DNA of 64,000 nucleotides from Paraburkholderia sp. CNPSo 3274 (lineage in GTDB: Bacteria; Pseudomonadota; Gammaproteobacteria; Burkholderiales; Burkholderiaceae). Both the position numbers and the translations under genes were made by a program. The stretch lies in the NCBI RefSeq assembly GCF_024206475.1, contig NZ_JAMBPR010000037.1, forward strand, positions 25,228-89,227. The letters run 5' to 3'. Below are positions 33,991 through 42,569 of the stretch, piece after piece (positions within the stretch are counted from its first letter, which is position 1; each line of letters begins with the position of its first letter). The notes under the pieces are model-generated. The model searched no databases. It was not told where the DNA came from and saw only the letters and a list, made by a program, of their open reading frames with translations.

Positions 33991-34236
33991 TTACTTGACG
34001 AACGGATTGGCGAACAGCAGCAACAGCGCGATCACGAGGCAGTAAATCGCCATCGTTTCGATCATCGCGAGGCCGACGAACAGCGTGCGCGAGACAGTGC
34101 CCGCGGAATCGGGCTGGCGCGCAATGGCGTCCATTGCGGCGGCGACGGCCCGGCCTTCGGCGAGCGCGGGACCGATCGCGCCGAACGACACTGCAAGCGC
34201 GGCCGCCGCGATGCTGACGATTTCGATGAGATTCAT
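33991..34236 (-). CDS. atpE: N-type ATPase c subunit (ion-binding ring protein)
   Basis: 81 residues, two membrane helices. Helix 1 has GPALAEGRAVA with Glu27; helix 2 has FVGLAMIETMAIY with Glu60-Thr61. The 33-residue distance between Glu27 and Glu60 equals that between Gln32 and Glu65 in the Na+-binding Ilyobacter c subunit, and Thr61 stands at the Ser66 position. So a full Na+-ligand set, with two carboxylates per hairpin, is visible, as described for N-ATPases. Na+ (or H+) coupling is therefore inferred from ligands, not shown. It overlaps atpB by ATGA. Confidence 0.92.
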   Translation of the reverse strand: MNLIEIVSIAAAALAVSFGAIGPALAEGRAVAAAMDAIARQPDSAGTVSRTLFVGLAMIETMAIYCLVIALLLLFANPFVK

Positions 34237-34931
34237 GTCTTTTCCTGTGCGCGATGGCCAGCGCCCGAGCGCTCGCCGGCCGCCGCGGCGCCGACGAACA
34301 CCATCGCCAGCACCGCGAAGATATAGGCCTGCACGGCGCCGGTGAGGAGATCGAGCGCCATGAGCGGAATGGGCACGAGCAGCCCCGCGAGCGAGAGCAC
34401 GATGCCGACCACGAACACGCCGCTCATCACATTGCCGAAGAGGCGCACGACGAGCGAAAAGGTGCGCGTGAGCTGCTCGACGACGTTCAGCGGAATCATG
34501 ACCCAGGTCGGTTCGGCGAAGGTCGCGAGGTAGCCGCGCAGCCCGCGCGTACGCAGGCCGTGAAAGACGGTTGCTGCTAGCACGATCAGCGCGAGCGCCG
34601 CGTCGGTTTCGATATGCGCGGTCGGCGGTTCGACGCCCGGCAACAGGGACGACCAGTTTGCCGCCAGCACAAACACGAAGAGCGTGCCGATCAGGGCGCG
34701 GTACGGAGCGGGGTCGCCTTCGATGGTGTCGCGAATCTGGCTGTCGAGCGTCGTGACGAGCAGTTCCAGCACGGTCTGCGTCTTCGAAGGTGTGAGCGTG
34801 AGCCGCCGCGTAAGCAGCACCGCAGCGGCGGCCAGGCAGGCCATGATGACCCACGTGACCACGACCGGCGCCGTGATCGAGAGCGCTCCGAAGTGCCAGA
34901 GCGGCGTGGTAGCGAGCGGCGAGGCTTTCAT
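34233..34931 (-). CDS. atpB: N-type ATPase a subunit
   Basis: 232 residues with about six hydrophobic segments. The essential stator arginine is in LVVRLFGNVMSG, and the final helix has GAVQAYIFAVLAMVFVG with the conserved Gln. ATG 34931 (MKASPLATTPLWHFGALSIT) overlaps the atpR stop by ATGA. It forms the ion half-channels together with the c ring. Shorter at the N-terminus than the housekeeping a subunit, as usual for N-ATPases. Confidence 0.92.
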   Translation of the reverse strand: MKASPLATTPLWHFGALSITAPVVVTWVIMACLAAAAVLLTRRLTLTPSKTQTVLELLVTTLDSQIRDTIEGDPAPYRALIGTLFVFVLAANWSSLLPGVEPPTAHIETDAALALIVLAATVFHGLRTRGLRGYLATFAEPTWVMIPLNVVEQLTRTFSLVVRLFGNVMSGVFVVGIVLSLAGLLVPIPLMALDLLTGAVQAYIFAVLAMVFVGAAAAGERSGAGHRAQEKT

Positions 34932-35209
34932 CGCGTCTGCACCGCCAGGCGCAGCACGGCATGGCGCGCAAGCAGCAGCCCGGCCATACCCGTGAACAGC
35001 GCCGGAATGCCCGCGCGCGCGAGTGCGAACAGGAGCAACGCGGTCAGCACGCAGCGCACGGCCTGCGCGCCGAGCGCGACACCGATTCTGCCCGCCGCAA
35101 AATACCGCGCATTCCAGCTCAGCGCGGCGAAGTGCGCTGCCCCGGCCACGATGCCAGCGGCAAGACTCGCCGCGCATGCCAAGATCGTCGAGTGATCAGT
35201 CATCCTCAT
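34928..35209 (-). CDS. atpR: N-type ATPase accessory membrane protein AtpR
   Basis: 93 residues, three predicted membrane helices (ILACAASLAAGIVAGAAHFA; QAVRCVLTALLLFALARAG; a shorter one near TGMAGLLLARHAVL). The SWNARYFAAG stretch after helix 1 fits the AtpR family, an N-ATPase-specific small protein proposed to help c-ring assembly. ATG 35209 is used (AGGA about 10 nt upstream); ATG 35203 is an equal alternative. It overlaps atpQ upstream and atpB downstream, so translation of the membrane genes is strictly coupled. Confidence 0.82.
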   Translation of the reverse strand: MRMTDHSTILACAASLAAGIVAGAAHFAALSWNARYFAAGRIGVALGAQAVRCVLTALLLFALARAGIPALFTGMAGLLLARHAVLRLAVQTR

Positions 35210-35501
35210 GACCCCGTTCCTGTCGATGCATCCACTTCCACGCGAACCAGAGGCCCGCTGCCGCCCCGAGCATGAGCATCGGCGCCGAGAAGAACACGCG
35301 CGTGCCGAACAGCCGGTCGAGCATGTGACCGATCGCGAGCCCAGCCAGCGTGGGCAGCACGATGGTCCAGCCAAGAATGCCGATCTGCCCGAGCCGGCTG
35401 CCGAGCGACGGCTCAGGTTGCGCACGGCCACGCGCTTCGCGCCCGGCGGCATCGCTCGCGGCGCGCGCCATGCGGTTGGACTCCGGTGACGGATCGCTCA
35501 T
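35196..35501 (-). CDS. atpQ: N-type ATPase accessory protein AtpQ (AtpI-like)
   Basis: 101 residues: a charged N-terminal 35, then two helices (GILGWTIVLPTLAGLAIGHM and FSAPMLMLGAAAGLWFAWKW), the AtpI/AtpQ layout with GxxLDR between (GHMLDRLFG). AtpI-type proteins assist c-ring assembly and may carry Mg2+. The start at 35501 overlaps the atpC stop by ATGA, and the stop overlaps atpR by 14 nt. Gene order atpC-atpQ-atpR-atpB is diagnostic of N-ATPases. Confidence 0.82.
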   Translation of the reverse strand: MSDPSPESNRMARAASDAAGREARGRAQPEPSLGSRLGQIGILGWTIVLPTLAGLAIGHMLDRLFGTRVFFSAPMLMLGAAAGLWFAWKWMHRQERGHEDD

Positions 35502-35956
35502 CGCCCGCGCTCCTGCGCCGCCGCAATCTCCTGCCCATCCGGCACGACTGGGCCGCGCAGATAGCGCAGCATCTGCCGCACGGCCTGCGCATGCAGGCGC
35601 ACGGTCTCTACGCGCACGCACCGCTCGGCGTCGAGCTGCGCCGCGCGCACGCGGGCGACTTCGCGCTCAAGGCGCTCGAGCGAATCGCCGACGATCGCCT
35701 CGCGGCACGCAACGGCCACGGTGCGCCCGCCGGATACCGTCATGAGGCCGCCGTCGACGGCGCAGTAGCGTCGCGTCCCGTCCGGCGCGAACCAGCGCAC
35801 GACCGAAGGCGCAAGCATCGTGATGAAGTCCGCGTGTCCGGGCCGAATGCCGAACGAGCCACTCTCGTCCTCGGCTCGCAACGAGCCGGTGGCCTGATGA
35901 TTCACCACCACGTCGAGGGGCGTGGCGATCGTTAGGTCGAGCAGCGCTGCGTCCAT
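35498..35956 (-). CDS. atpC: N-type ATPase epsilon subunit
   Basis: 152 residues. The N-terminal beta-sandwich is clear (LDLTIATPLDVVVNHQ, GSFGIRPGHADFITML with the family G-x-x-x-x-PGH, RYCAVDGGLMTVSGG), followed by a C-terminal helical hairpin (DSLERLEREVARVRAAQL, CVRVETVRLHAQAV). It is part of the central stalk and normally regulates ATPase activity. AGGGGAG lies 6 nt before ATG 35956, 10 bp after the atpD stop. Confidence 0.87.
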   Translation of the reverse strand: MDAALLDLTIATPLDVVVNHQATGSLRAEDESGSFGIRPGHADFITMLAPSVVRWFAPDGTRRYCAVDGGLMTVSGGRTVAVACREAIVGDSLERLEREVARVRAAQLDAERCVRVETVRLHAQAVRQMLRYLRGPVVPDGQEIAAAQERGR

Positions 35957-35966
35957 GCTGGCTCCC

Positions 35967-37451
35967 CTATGCGAGTGCGGCCGGTCTGGCCGCTGTTGCC
36001 AAGGCGCGCTCTCTCGCGCGCGCTTCGTCGAGCGTGCCGACCATGAAGAGCGAGCGCTCCTGCCAGTCGTCGCACTCGCCGGCAAGTATCGCCTTGCAGC
36101 CTGCCAGCGTCTCCGCGATCGAGACCGAGCGGCCCGGCTGTCCCGAGAACGCCTCCGTCACCGCGAACGGCTGCGTAAGAAAGCGCTGCAGTCGGCGCGC
36201 TCGCTGCACGAGCAGCTGGTCTTCGGCGCCCAGTTCCTCGACGCCGAGCAGCGCGATTACGTCCTGCAGTTCACGATGGTGCTCGATGAGGCGGCGCACT
36301 TCGATCGCGACCGCCGCGTGCTCCGCGCCCACCACGAGCGGATCGAGCAGCACCGACGACGAAGCGATCGGATCGATGGCCGGATACATGCCCTCTGCGG
36401 CCATGGCGCGAGAGAGCACGACCATGCTGTCCACGTGCGCCGCGATGGTCGTCACGGCGGGATCGGTGAAATCGTCTGCGGGCACATAGACCGCTTCGAC
36501 GGCCGTCACCGCCGCATCGCCCACCGAGACGATGCGTTCCTGCAACGCGGCCACTTCGCTCGCGAGCGTCGGCTGATAGCCGACCCGCGAAGGCATGCGG
36601 CCAAGCGATGCCGACACCTCCGCGCCCGCCTGCACGAAGCGAAACACGTTATCGATCATCAGCAGCACGTTCTGGCGCTTCTCGTCGCGGAAGTGCTCGG
36701 CGATGGTGAGCGCCGTGAGCGGCACGCGCCAGCGCGCGCCCGGCGGCTCGTTCATCTGGCCATACACGAGCACCGTGCGTGCGAGGACGTCAGAATTTCG
36801 CATGTCCGAGAGCATTTCGTGGCCCTCGCGCGAACGTTCGCCCACCCCGGCGAACACCGAGATGCCCTGGTAGCGCTCGGCCATTGCGCGTATCAGCTCC
36901 ATCAAAAGCACGGTCTTGCCGACGCCCGCGCCACCGAACATCGCAGCCTTGCCGCCCTGCGCAAGCGGCGCGAGCAGATCGATCACCTTGACGCCGGTGG
37001 TGAAGATCTCGGCGGAGCCGCGCAGCACCGCAAGCGGCGGGGCCGCGCGATGAATGGGGCGGCGCGGCACGCCGGCGTCGAGCGGTCCTCCGCCGTCATG
37101 CGCCGTGCCGCTCACGTCGAGCAAACGGCCGAGCACCGCGTCGCCCACGGGAACCTCGAGCGGGCCGCCCAAGGCCTCGACACGCGCGCCGCGTCGCAAC
37201 CCCGCCGTGGACTGCAAGGCGAGCGCGCGCAGCACCGTGGCGCCGAGATGCGCCTCGACTTCCGCAATGAGGCGAGTGCCGTCATCGCGAATGATCGACA
37301 GCGCATCTTCCACCGGCGGCAGCGGCCCGGCCTCGAACACGACGTCCAGCACCGCGCCGCGCAACGCGCTCACGCGCCCGATGGTGCGCCGTGCAGAAGC
37401 TGGAGTGTCATTCGAGGCGTGATTGTTGGGCACGTCGCTTCTCCGCGGCAT
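35967..37451 (-). CDS. atpD: N-type ATPase beta (catalytic) subunit
   Basis: 494 residues. Catalytic P-loop GGAGVGKTVLLMELI, GERSREGHEM (catalytic Glu region), Walker B VLLMIDNVFRF, and the DELSEED-region equivalent HRELQDVIALLGVEELGAED. IDNVFRF with Val replaces the more common IDNIFRF. ATG 37451 overlaps the stop of the upstream BON gene as TGATG, so the ATPase operon is physically coupled to the BON gene and, through it, to the phasin gene and the FNR-type promoter at 38747. This ties expression of the extra ATPase to low oxygen. Confidence 0.95.
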   Translation of the reverse strand: MPRRSDVPNNHASNDTPASARRTIGRVSALRGAVLDVVFEAGPLPPVEDALSIIRDDGTRLIAEVEAHLGATVLRALALQSTAGLRRGARVEALGGPLEVPVGDAVLGRLLDVSGTAHDGGGPLDAGVPRRPIHRAAPPLAVLRGSAEIFTTGVKVIDLLAPLAQGGKAAMFGGAGVGKTVLLMELIRAMAERYQGISVFAGVGERSREGHEMLSDMRNSDVLARTVLVYGQMNEPPGARWRVPLTALTIAEHFRDEKRQNVLLMIDNVFRFVQAGAEVSASLGRMPSRVGYQPTLASEVAALQERIVSVGDAAVTAVEAVYVPADDFTDPAVTTIAAHVDSMVVLSRAMAAEGMYPAIDPIASSSVLLDPLVVGAEHAAVAIEVRRLIEHHRELQDVIALLGVEELGAEDQLLVQRARRLQRFLTQPFAVTEAFSGQPGRSVSIAETLAGCKAILAGECDDWQERSLFMVGTLDEARARERALATAARPAALA

Positions 37452-38101
37452 CACGCCAGCACGAGTTCGTCGATGACCGCGCTCACACCAGGCTGCGCCC
37501 ACGCCGCACCGCGCGCCACTGCACGTTCGGCTTCCGAGGCGACCGTTCCCTTCAGCTTCACCACGCTCTCGCTCATCTCGACATGGATGCGTGTGGCCTC
37601 GTCCTCGGCGTAGTGCAGCAGCGCCCTGCCGATACGCTCGCTGATCTTGCGGGGATCCATGCGCCGGTGTGCCTCCACACGGCTCGTGATCCCCGTCACG
37701 CCACGCAAGCGCACGAGCGAGCGGATCGCAAGCTCACGCTGCCATTCCCATTCGACAGCCCCGCGCAAGAAGATATGTCCGTTCGCCACCTCGACTTCCA
37801 CGCCCCGTTGAGGCACGCCCACCGTCCAGTGCAGGACGGCGCGCGCCATCTCCGCGATTGCTTCGTCATTGGGCGCGTCGGTGACCGGCACTTCAACCCG
37901 CGCGCGCATGACGACTGCCCGCACGCCGCTCACGCGCTGTGCAACGCGTTCAGCGGCGTGCGTCTGGGCAAGCGACGGCACCGATCCCGCAAGGGTCACT
38001 ACCCCGTTTGCCACTTCGGCACAGATGCGCGATGCGTCCAGCGCAGCGTCGAACGCCAGTTCGTCCAGCACGTCCTGCTTCAGTTGCGTATCGGTTTTCA
38101 T
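37451..38101 (-). CDS. Triple BON-domain protein coupled to the ATPase operon
   Basis: 216 residues, three BON repeats (GVVTLAGSVPS ... VSGVRAVV; GHIFLRGAVEW ... LRGVTGIT; SVVKLKGTVAS ... QPGVSAVI). MKTDTQLKQDVLDELAFD is the shared N-terminal signature of the four paralogues. No signal peptide. Its stop and the atpD start share a base (TGATG), and it follows the phasin gene by 45 bp. BON proteins can bind membranes or hydrophobic surfaces; next to a phasin, a granule or membrane-surface role is possible but not shown. Confidence 0.92.
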   Translation of the reverse strand: MKTDTQLKQDVLDELAFDAALDASRICAEVANGVVTLAGSVPSLAQTHAAERVAQRVSGVRAVVMRARVEVPVTDAPNDEAIAEMARAVLHWTVGVPQRGVEVEVANGHIFLRGAVEWEWQRELAIRSLVRLRGVTGITSRVEAHRRMDPRKISERIGRALLHYAEDEATRIHVEMSESVVKLKGTVASEAERAVARGAAWAQPGVSAVIDELVLA

Positions 38102-38146
38102 GGTGCGCTCGCGCGGGCGTCGTATATCGGATCGGGTTCCCGACGA

Positions 38147-38641
38147 TCAGGCACTCGCCGAGGCGGAACGGCTTTCAGGCTTCACGGGGATCGCCGCGCC
38201 GTCCGGGCGCACGCCGACGAACTGGCCGAGATACGTCATCCAGTCGGCCGAGGGCGGCAACGCGCCTGCCGGGTGCGAAGCCTGCGCCTGCACACGCACG
38301 CAAGCCTTTTCGAAATCGGACGCCGCCTCTCGAAGCAAGGCCCCCAATGCCGCCTGGCTGCGCGCAGCCAGATCCTGACTTTGTTCGCACAGCGCCGTGC
38401 TAGCCGCGAAGTACTCGCGCATCAAGGTTTGCCATGTCTGCACGAACGCCCCCGACTCGTACGTGCGTGCATCCAGAACGGCCTCGCAGGCACGTTGCGC
38501 GGCTGCCCGGTCGCGTTCGACGCACTGCGCCTGCAACCTCAGCGCGGCCTGGAGTTCCTCCAGACCAAGCTGCGCCATGCGCGTGCCAAAGCTCATCATG
38601 GACACTGGCGCAAGTTGCGCGTTCTGAGGGGTGTCTCTCAT
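38147..38641 (-). CDS. Phasin family protein (PHA granule surface)
   Basis: 164 residues. MMSFGTRMAQLGLEELQAAL starts the amphipathic helical region; four long helices without transmembrane segments run to about 130 (RAAAQRACEAVLDARTYESG, LCEQSQDLAARSQAALGALL, FEKACVRVQAQA), typical of the PhaP/phasin_2 group that coats PHB granules and controls their size. AGGAG lies 5 nt before ATG 38641. The FNR-type box at 38747 with TAGATT after 21 nt gives one of the strongest promoters here, and likely reads on through BON and the ATPase genes. Confidence 0.85.
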   Translation of the reverse strand: MRDTPQNAQLAPVSMMSFGTRMAQLGLEELQAALRLQAQCVERDRAAAQRACEAVLDARTYESGAFVQTWQTLMREYFAASTALCEQSQDLAARSQAALGALLREAASDFEKACVRVQAQASHPAGALPPSADWMTYLGQFVGVRPDGAAIPVKPESRSASASA

Positions 38642-38746
38642 GTCACTCTCCTGGTTGATTAAGCGCCATTGCCGGATCTGCCACGCGCGGCTTCGCATGG
38701 CAGGTCGGATTCCTCGTCCAATCTAGCGGGAGCACTTCGCTCGCAA

Positions 38747-38760
38747 TTGACCTGCATCAG
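38747..38760 (-). promoter_or_regulatory. FNR/Anr-type box for phasin-BON-ATPase operon
   Basis: TTGACCTGCATCAG. Minus-strand reading: 21 nt, then TAGATT, identical hexamer and following GG as at hsp20. It lies 105 bp before the phasin ATG. Confidence 0.78.
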
Positions 38761-38808
38761 AAGTTTTTGGGGCTCGCGTTGGCGGCGGTACGATTCACAG
38801 ACCGCCGA

Positions 38809-41236
38809 TTACATCGGCAAACGCTCCGCCAGCGTCACGGGCATGCCGGCATCGGCATCGAGCGACGGCTCGCTGTCCGCGACGCGCCGTTTGACCGCGA
38901 CAAAACTGTCGGGACTCACCGAGATCGAGTCGATGCCGCACTCCACGAGAAACGCTGCAAACTCCGGGTGATGTGCGGGCGCCTCGCCGCATAAGCCGAC
39001 CTTGGCCCCGACGTGATGCGACTCGGCGATCACCCTGCGCACCATCCACTTGACCGCTTCGCTTTGCTCGTCGAAGAGCCCGGAGAGTTGCGCCGAGTCG
39101 CGGTCCACGCCTAGCGAGAGCTGAGTAAGATCGTCGCTGCCGATCGAAGCGTTGCGCGAACTGACGCGCGAGCACGACATTGGACGGAATCTCGCACATC
39201 ACATAGATCTCCAGATCGTTGCCTCCGCGCTCAAGTCCGTTTTCCTTCATGACCGCCAGCACGCGGTCGGCTTCCTCTGGCGTGCGGCAGAACGGAATCA
39301 TCACGACGACGTTGGTGAACCCCATCGCCTCTCGCAGGCGTCGGATCGCGCGACATTCGAGCGCGAAGCCTTCGCGGTAGAGCGGCGAGTAATAGCGCGA
39401 GGCGCCGCGAAAGCCGGGCATCGGGTTGGCTTCCTTCGGCTCGAACTGTGCGCCGCCTACCAGGTTCGCGTATTCGTTTGTCTTGAAGTCGCTCATGCGT
39501 ACGATCACGGGACGCGGATACTGCGCGGCCGCGATGCGCCCTAGCGCACGGGCGAGATGCTCGACGAAATACTCCGTGCGGTCTTCATAACCGTCGGTCA
39601 GATCGCGGATGGTGCGCTTCGCCTGTTCGTCCTTCAGCTTGTCGAAGTGGACGAGCGCCATGGGATGAACGCGGATCTGGTTGCTGACCACAAACTCCAT
39701 CCTGGCGAGCCCCACGCCGTCGGCCGGGATGCGCCACCAGCGAAACGCCGCCGCCGGATTCGCGAGATTGAGCATGATGTCCGTGCGCGTAGGCGGCAGA
39801 TTCGAGAATTCGATCTCCCGGGCGTGAAACTCGGCAATGCCCTCGTACACCATGCCCTCCTCGCCCTGCGCGCAACTCACCGTGACCTCCTGGCGGTTGC
39901 GCAGCACGCGCGTGGCGTTGCCGGTGCCGACGATCGCCGGCAGGCCAAGCTCGCGGCTCACGATCGCAGCGTGCGAGGTGCGGCCGCCGTGATCGGTAAC
40001 GATCGCCGAAGCGCGCCGCATGATCGGCACCCAGTCCGGGTCAGCGGTCTGCGCGACCAGCACGGCGCCGTCCACGAAGCGCGCCATGTCGCGGGGCTGC
40101 TCGATCACGCAAACTTGTCCAGCGCCGCTCGCCTCCCCGACACTCACGCCCGAGAGCAGCTTCGGGCCAGTCTTGCCGATGTGCCAGGTCTTGAGCGCGC
40201 CAGCGTCGCGTCGCGACTGCACAGTCTCCGGGCGCGCCTGCACGATGAAGATTTCGCCCGTAGTGCCGTCCTTCGCCCACTCCATGTCCATCGGGCAACC
40301 ATAGTGCGCTTCGATCAGGCATGCCCAGCGCGACAGATGCAGGATCTCGTCATCGCGCAGCACCCAGGCCGTGCGTTCCGCGCGCGCGGTACGTACGTTC
40401 TTTGTCGGCTGTGCCCGGCTGCGCGTGCAGACCATCTTGACGGCCTTCGCGCCGCGCGTCTTGCTGACGACAGGCGTGAGCGATGGGTCGTCCAGCAACG
40501 GCTTGAACACCTCGTACTCGTCGGGGTCGACCGCGCCCTGCACCACGTTTTCGCCCACCCCCCAGGCCGCCGCATCGATCAGCACGACGCGGTCGAAGCC
40601 CGTTTCGGTGTCAATCGAAAACATGACGCGCGCGCCGCCCAGATCGGCGCGCACCATCTGCTGCACGCCCACCGACACCGCAACCTCGAGCGCGTCAAAT
40701 CCCTTTGCCTGGCGATAGCTGATCGCCCGGTCGGTATAGAGCGACGCGTAGCAGCGCTGGCACGCGCCGAGCACCGCCTCGCCGCCGGAGATGTTCAGGA
40801 ACGTTTCGAACTGCCCCGCAAAGCTCGCCTCGGGCAGGTCTTCGGCCGTTGCGCTCGAGCGCACGGCAACGCTCAGCGTCTCGTTGCCGGTCCGCTGACA
40901 CAAGTCCGCGTACGCGGTCCGGATGCCATCGGCGATGGAGGGCGGCCATTCGCCACGCGGGATCGCCGAACGGATCAATGCACCCGTTCGCGCGAGCGTG
41001 CTGCGTTGGGCCGCGAGATCGTCAAGCGCAGCGGTGATCACTTCGTCGAGACGGTTCGCTTCGATGAAGTCGCGATACGCCTGCGCCGTGGTCGCGAAGC
41101 CTGGAGGTACCTTGACGCCGTGGGGCGTGAGGTTGGCGATCAACTCGCCGAGCGACGCGTTCTTGCCGCCCACACGCGCAAGATCGGCGCGTGTGACCTG
41201 CGCGAGCGAGACAACGGGAGCGGAAGCGCTTTCCAT
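38809..41236 (-). pseudogene. ppsA: Phosphoenolpyruvate synthase with C-terminal frameshift
   Basis: From ATG 41236 (GGAG upstream; 41266 also possible) the frame encodes the PpsA ATP-binding domain (GGKNASLGEL near the start, SVAVRSSATAEDLP, ETGFDRVVLIDAA) and the phosphohistidine domain (GGRTSHAAIV). In the PEP-binding domain the frame breaks near 39145: VVLARQFAQRFD is followed in another frame by SIGSDDLTQLSLGVDRDS, KVGLCGEAPAHHPEFA (catalytic Cys) and the normal end at 38809. About 8 nt are missing between two TTCGA/TCGAT-like copies. The enzyme (pyruvate + ATP to PEP) should be inactive without this part. It follows the Usp gene at 41305 by 68 bp. Confidence 0.85.
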
Positions 41237-41304
41237 GGGTTGCTCCGCGTATTGAAGGGTAGACATCCGCACAGGGTGCGTGCGATGCAACGGGTCGCGG
41301 CGGC

Positions 41305-41757
41305 TCACGCCGCCTCGCCGCGCACGAGCAGCACCGGGCATTGTGCGTTGCGCACGAACTGCTCCGCCACGCTGCCCAGAAAGGCGCGCCTGACGCCGCG
41401 CCGCCCATGCGTGCCCAGCACCACGAGTTGCGCATCGAAGCGCGACGCGCACACTTGCAGACAGTCCGCAACGCTTTGCGTGACGCCACCCACTTCGAGC
41501 AGTTGCGTCTCGCAGTTCACGCCCGCCGCCTTCGCTTCGGAGCGTGCGGCTTCGAGCCGCGTCCTGGCCTCCTCGCGATACGACGCGAGCAGTTCCACCG
41601 GAACGTAGGTGAGCCCCATGCCGAACGGTGCCACGACGTCGATCACGTGCGCCACGCAGAGGCGGCCGCCCGTCAGCTGGGCCATGCGTAGCGCCTCGGC
41701 GAGCGCCAGCTTCGAGGTGTCGCTACCGTCGAATGCAGTCAAAATCTTTTCGTACAT
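41305..41757 (-). CDS. Single-domain universal stress protein
   Basis: 150 residues. MYEKILTAFDGSDTSKLALA opens the Usp fold; the ATP loop is VVLGTHGRRGVRRAFLGS (G-2x-G-9x-GS), followed by CPVLLVRGEAA. It is closely related in length and loop to the Usp at 4411. ATG 41757 is chosen over 41781 because the family starts there. The FNR-type box at 41839 (consensus on both halves) lies 81 bp upstream. Probably co-transcribed with the PEP synthase gene. Confidence 0.92.
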   Translation of the reverse strand: MYEKILTAFDGSDTSKLALAEALRMAQLTGGRLCVAHVIDVVAPFGMGLTYVPVELLASYREEARTRLEAARSEAKAAGVNCETQLLEVGGVTQSVADCLQVCASRFDAQLVVLGTHGRRGVRRAFLGSVAEQFVRNAQCPVLLVRGEAA

Positions 41758-41838
41758 GCTCCGCCACCTGACCGCGGGCAACCCCGCGCCACATCGCCTT
41801 GCCTAACGCCTATCTTCGGATTGCATTGCGTCACACCC

Positions 41839-41852
41839 TTGATTTGCATCAA
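41839..41852 (-). promoter_or_regulatory. FNR/Anr-type box for Usp/ppsA
   Basis: TTGATTTGCATCAA, a perfect TTGAT-N4-ATCAA site. On the minus strand GAAGAT begins after 21 nt. It shares a divergent region with the box at 41885. Confidence 0.75.
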
Positions 41853-41884
41853 GAGACGAACACCCCACGAGGCGAAGGCATGGC

Positions 41885-41898
41885 TTGATTTGCATCAG
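41885..41898 (+). promoter_or_regulatory. FNR/Anr-type box for the secreted-protein gene
   Basis: TTGATTTGCATCAG; GATGCT 21 nt after it. The -10 would fall at about 41920, so the true start codon must be downstream, which supports ATG 41970. Confidence 0.65.
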
Positions 41899-41969
41899 AA
41901 GCGACGACGCGGGGCGCGGGATGCTGTCGCTGTGGCAAAAGTCGCCACTGCTTACGCGAGGACAGATCC

Positions 41970-42460
41970 ATGAACTTGCTCACGGCCTTACACTGACCGT
42001 CGTCCTGGTTGCAACAACGAGTCTTGGCGCCAGCTTTTGCGAGGCGCAGACCGCCGCCGCTGGGACGGACACCGCCGCGACGCGAACCGTCCAGAACGGT
42101 GTCGCCTACATCACCGGCGGCGTGGGCAGTGACGAAGCCGCTGCGCTGCGCAGCGTCGCCGGCCAATACAGCCTGCGAATGACCTTCCTCACGCGTGGCG
42201 GCGAGTTCCTCTCTGACGTGGATGTCGAGATCGTCGGGCCTTCCGGCGCAGCGGTGCTCAATACGCGTACGCTCGGTACGTTCCTTTACGTTTCGCTGCC
42301 CGCCGGCAGATACCAGATCGCCGCGTACGCGGAAGGGACGAGACAGACCCGCGTGGTGCTCGTGAACGCGTGTCAAGGCACGAACGTCCAGTTCGATTTT
42401 CCCGCGCTTGTGCGTCGCGCCACTGCGCCGTGTTGCCGGCCTTTGCCCGTGACTCAATGA
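41970..42460 (+). pseudogene. Secreted carboxypeptidase-regulatory-like protein, N-terminal frameshift likely
   Basis: The mature part is open from about 41990 to 42460: a signal-peptide-like LTLTVVLVATTSLGASF then EAQTAAAG, GVAYITGGVGSDEAAALRS, SLRMTFLTRGGEFLSDVDVE, and LPAGRYQIAAYAEGTRQTRV, a small beta-sandwich like carboxypeptidase regulatory domains. The only start with a good ribosome site (GAGGACAG) is ATG 41970 (MNLLTAL), which is in a different frame and stops after eight codons. The in-frame ATG 41921 coincides with the predicted -10 element. A one-base shift near 41990 would join MNLLTAL to TLTVVLV. Frameshift mutation or sequencing error. Confidence 0.6.
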
Positions 42461-42493
42461 AGGCGCACAACATCAACCTGAGCTTGATTTCCC

Positions 42494-42507
42494 CTGATTC
42501 AGGTCAA
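42494..42507 (+). promoter_or_regulatory. FNR/Anr-type box before the 55-aa membrane protein
   Basis: CTGATTCAGGTCAA, one mismatch in the first half; TAAGCT starts 21 nt later. It lies 62 bp upstream of ATG 42570. Confidence 0.58.
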
Positions 42508-42569
42508 TAGAGGGAGTCGCCTTCAACTTAAGCTCGCTTCATCCTGGTTGCACCTTCGCGAGACCTCTC

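Noticed and set aside
35922..37613. 563-codon open frame on the plus strand
   Set aside because: Antisense to atpD with no motif; the minus-strand gene is unambiguous.
39557..41608. 683-codon open frame on the plus strand
   Set aside because: Antisense shadow of the PEP synthase and Usp genes; no family features.
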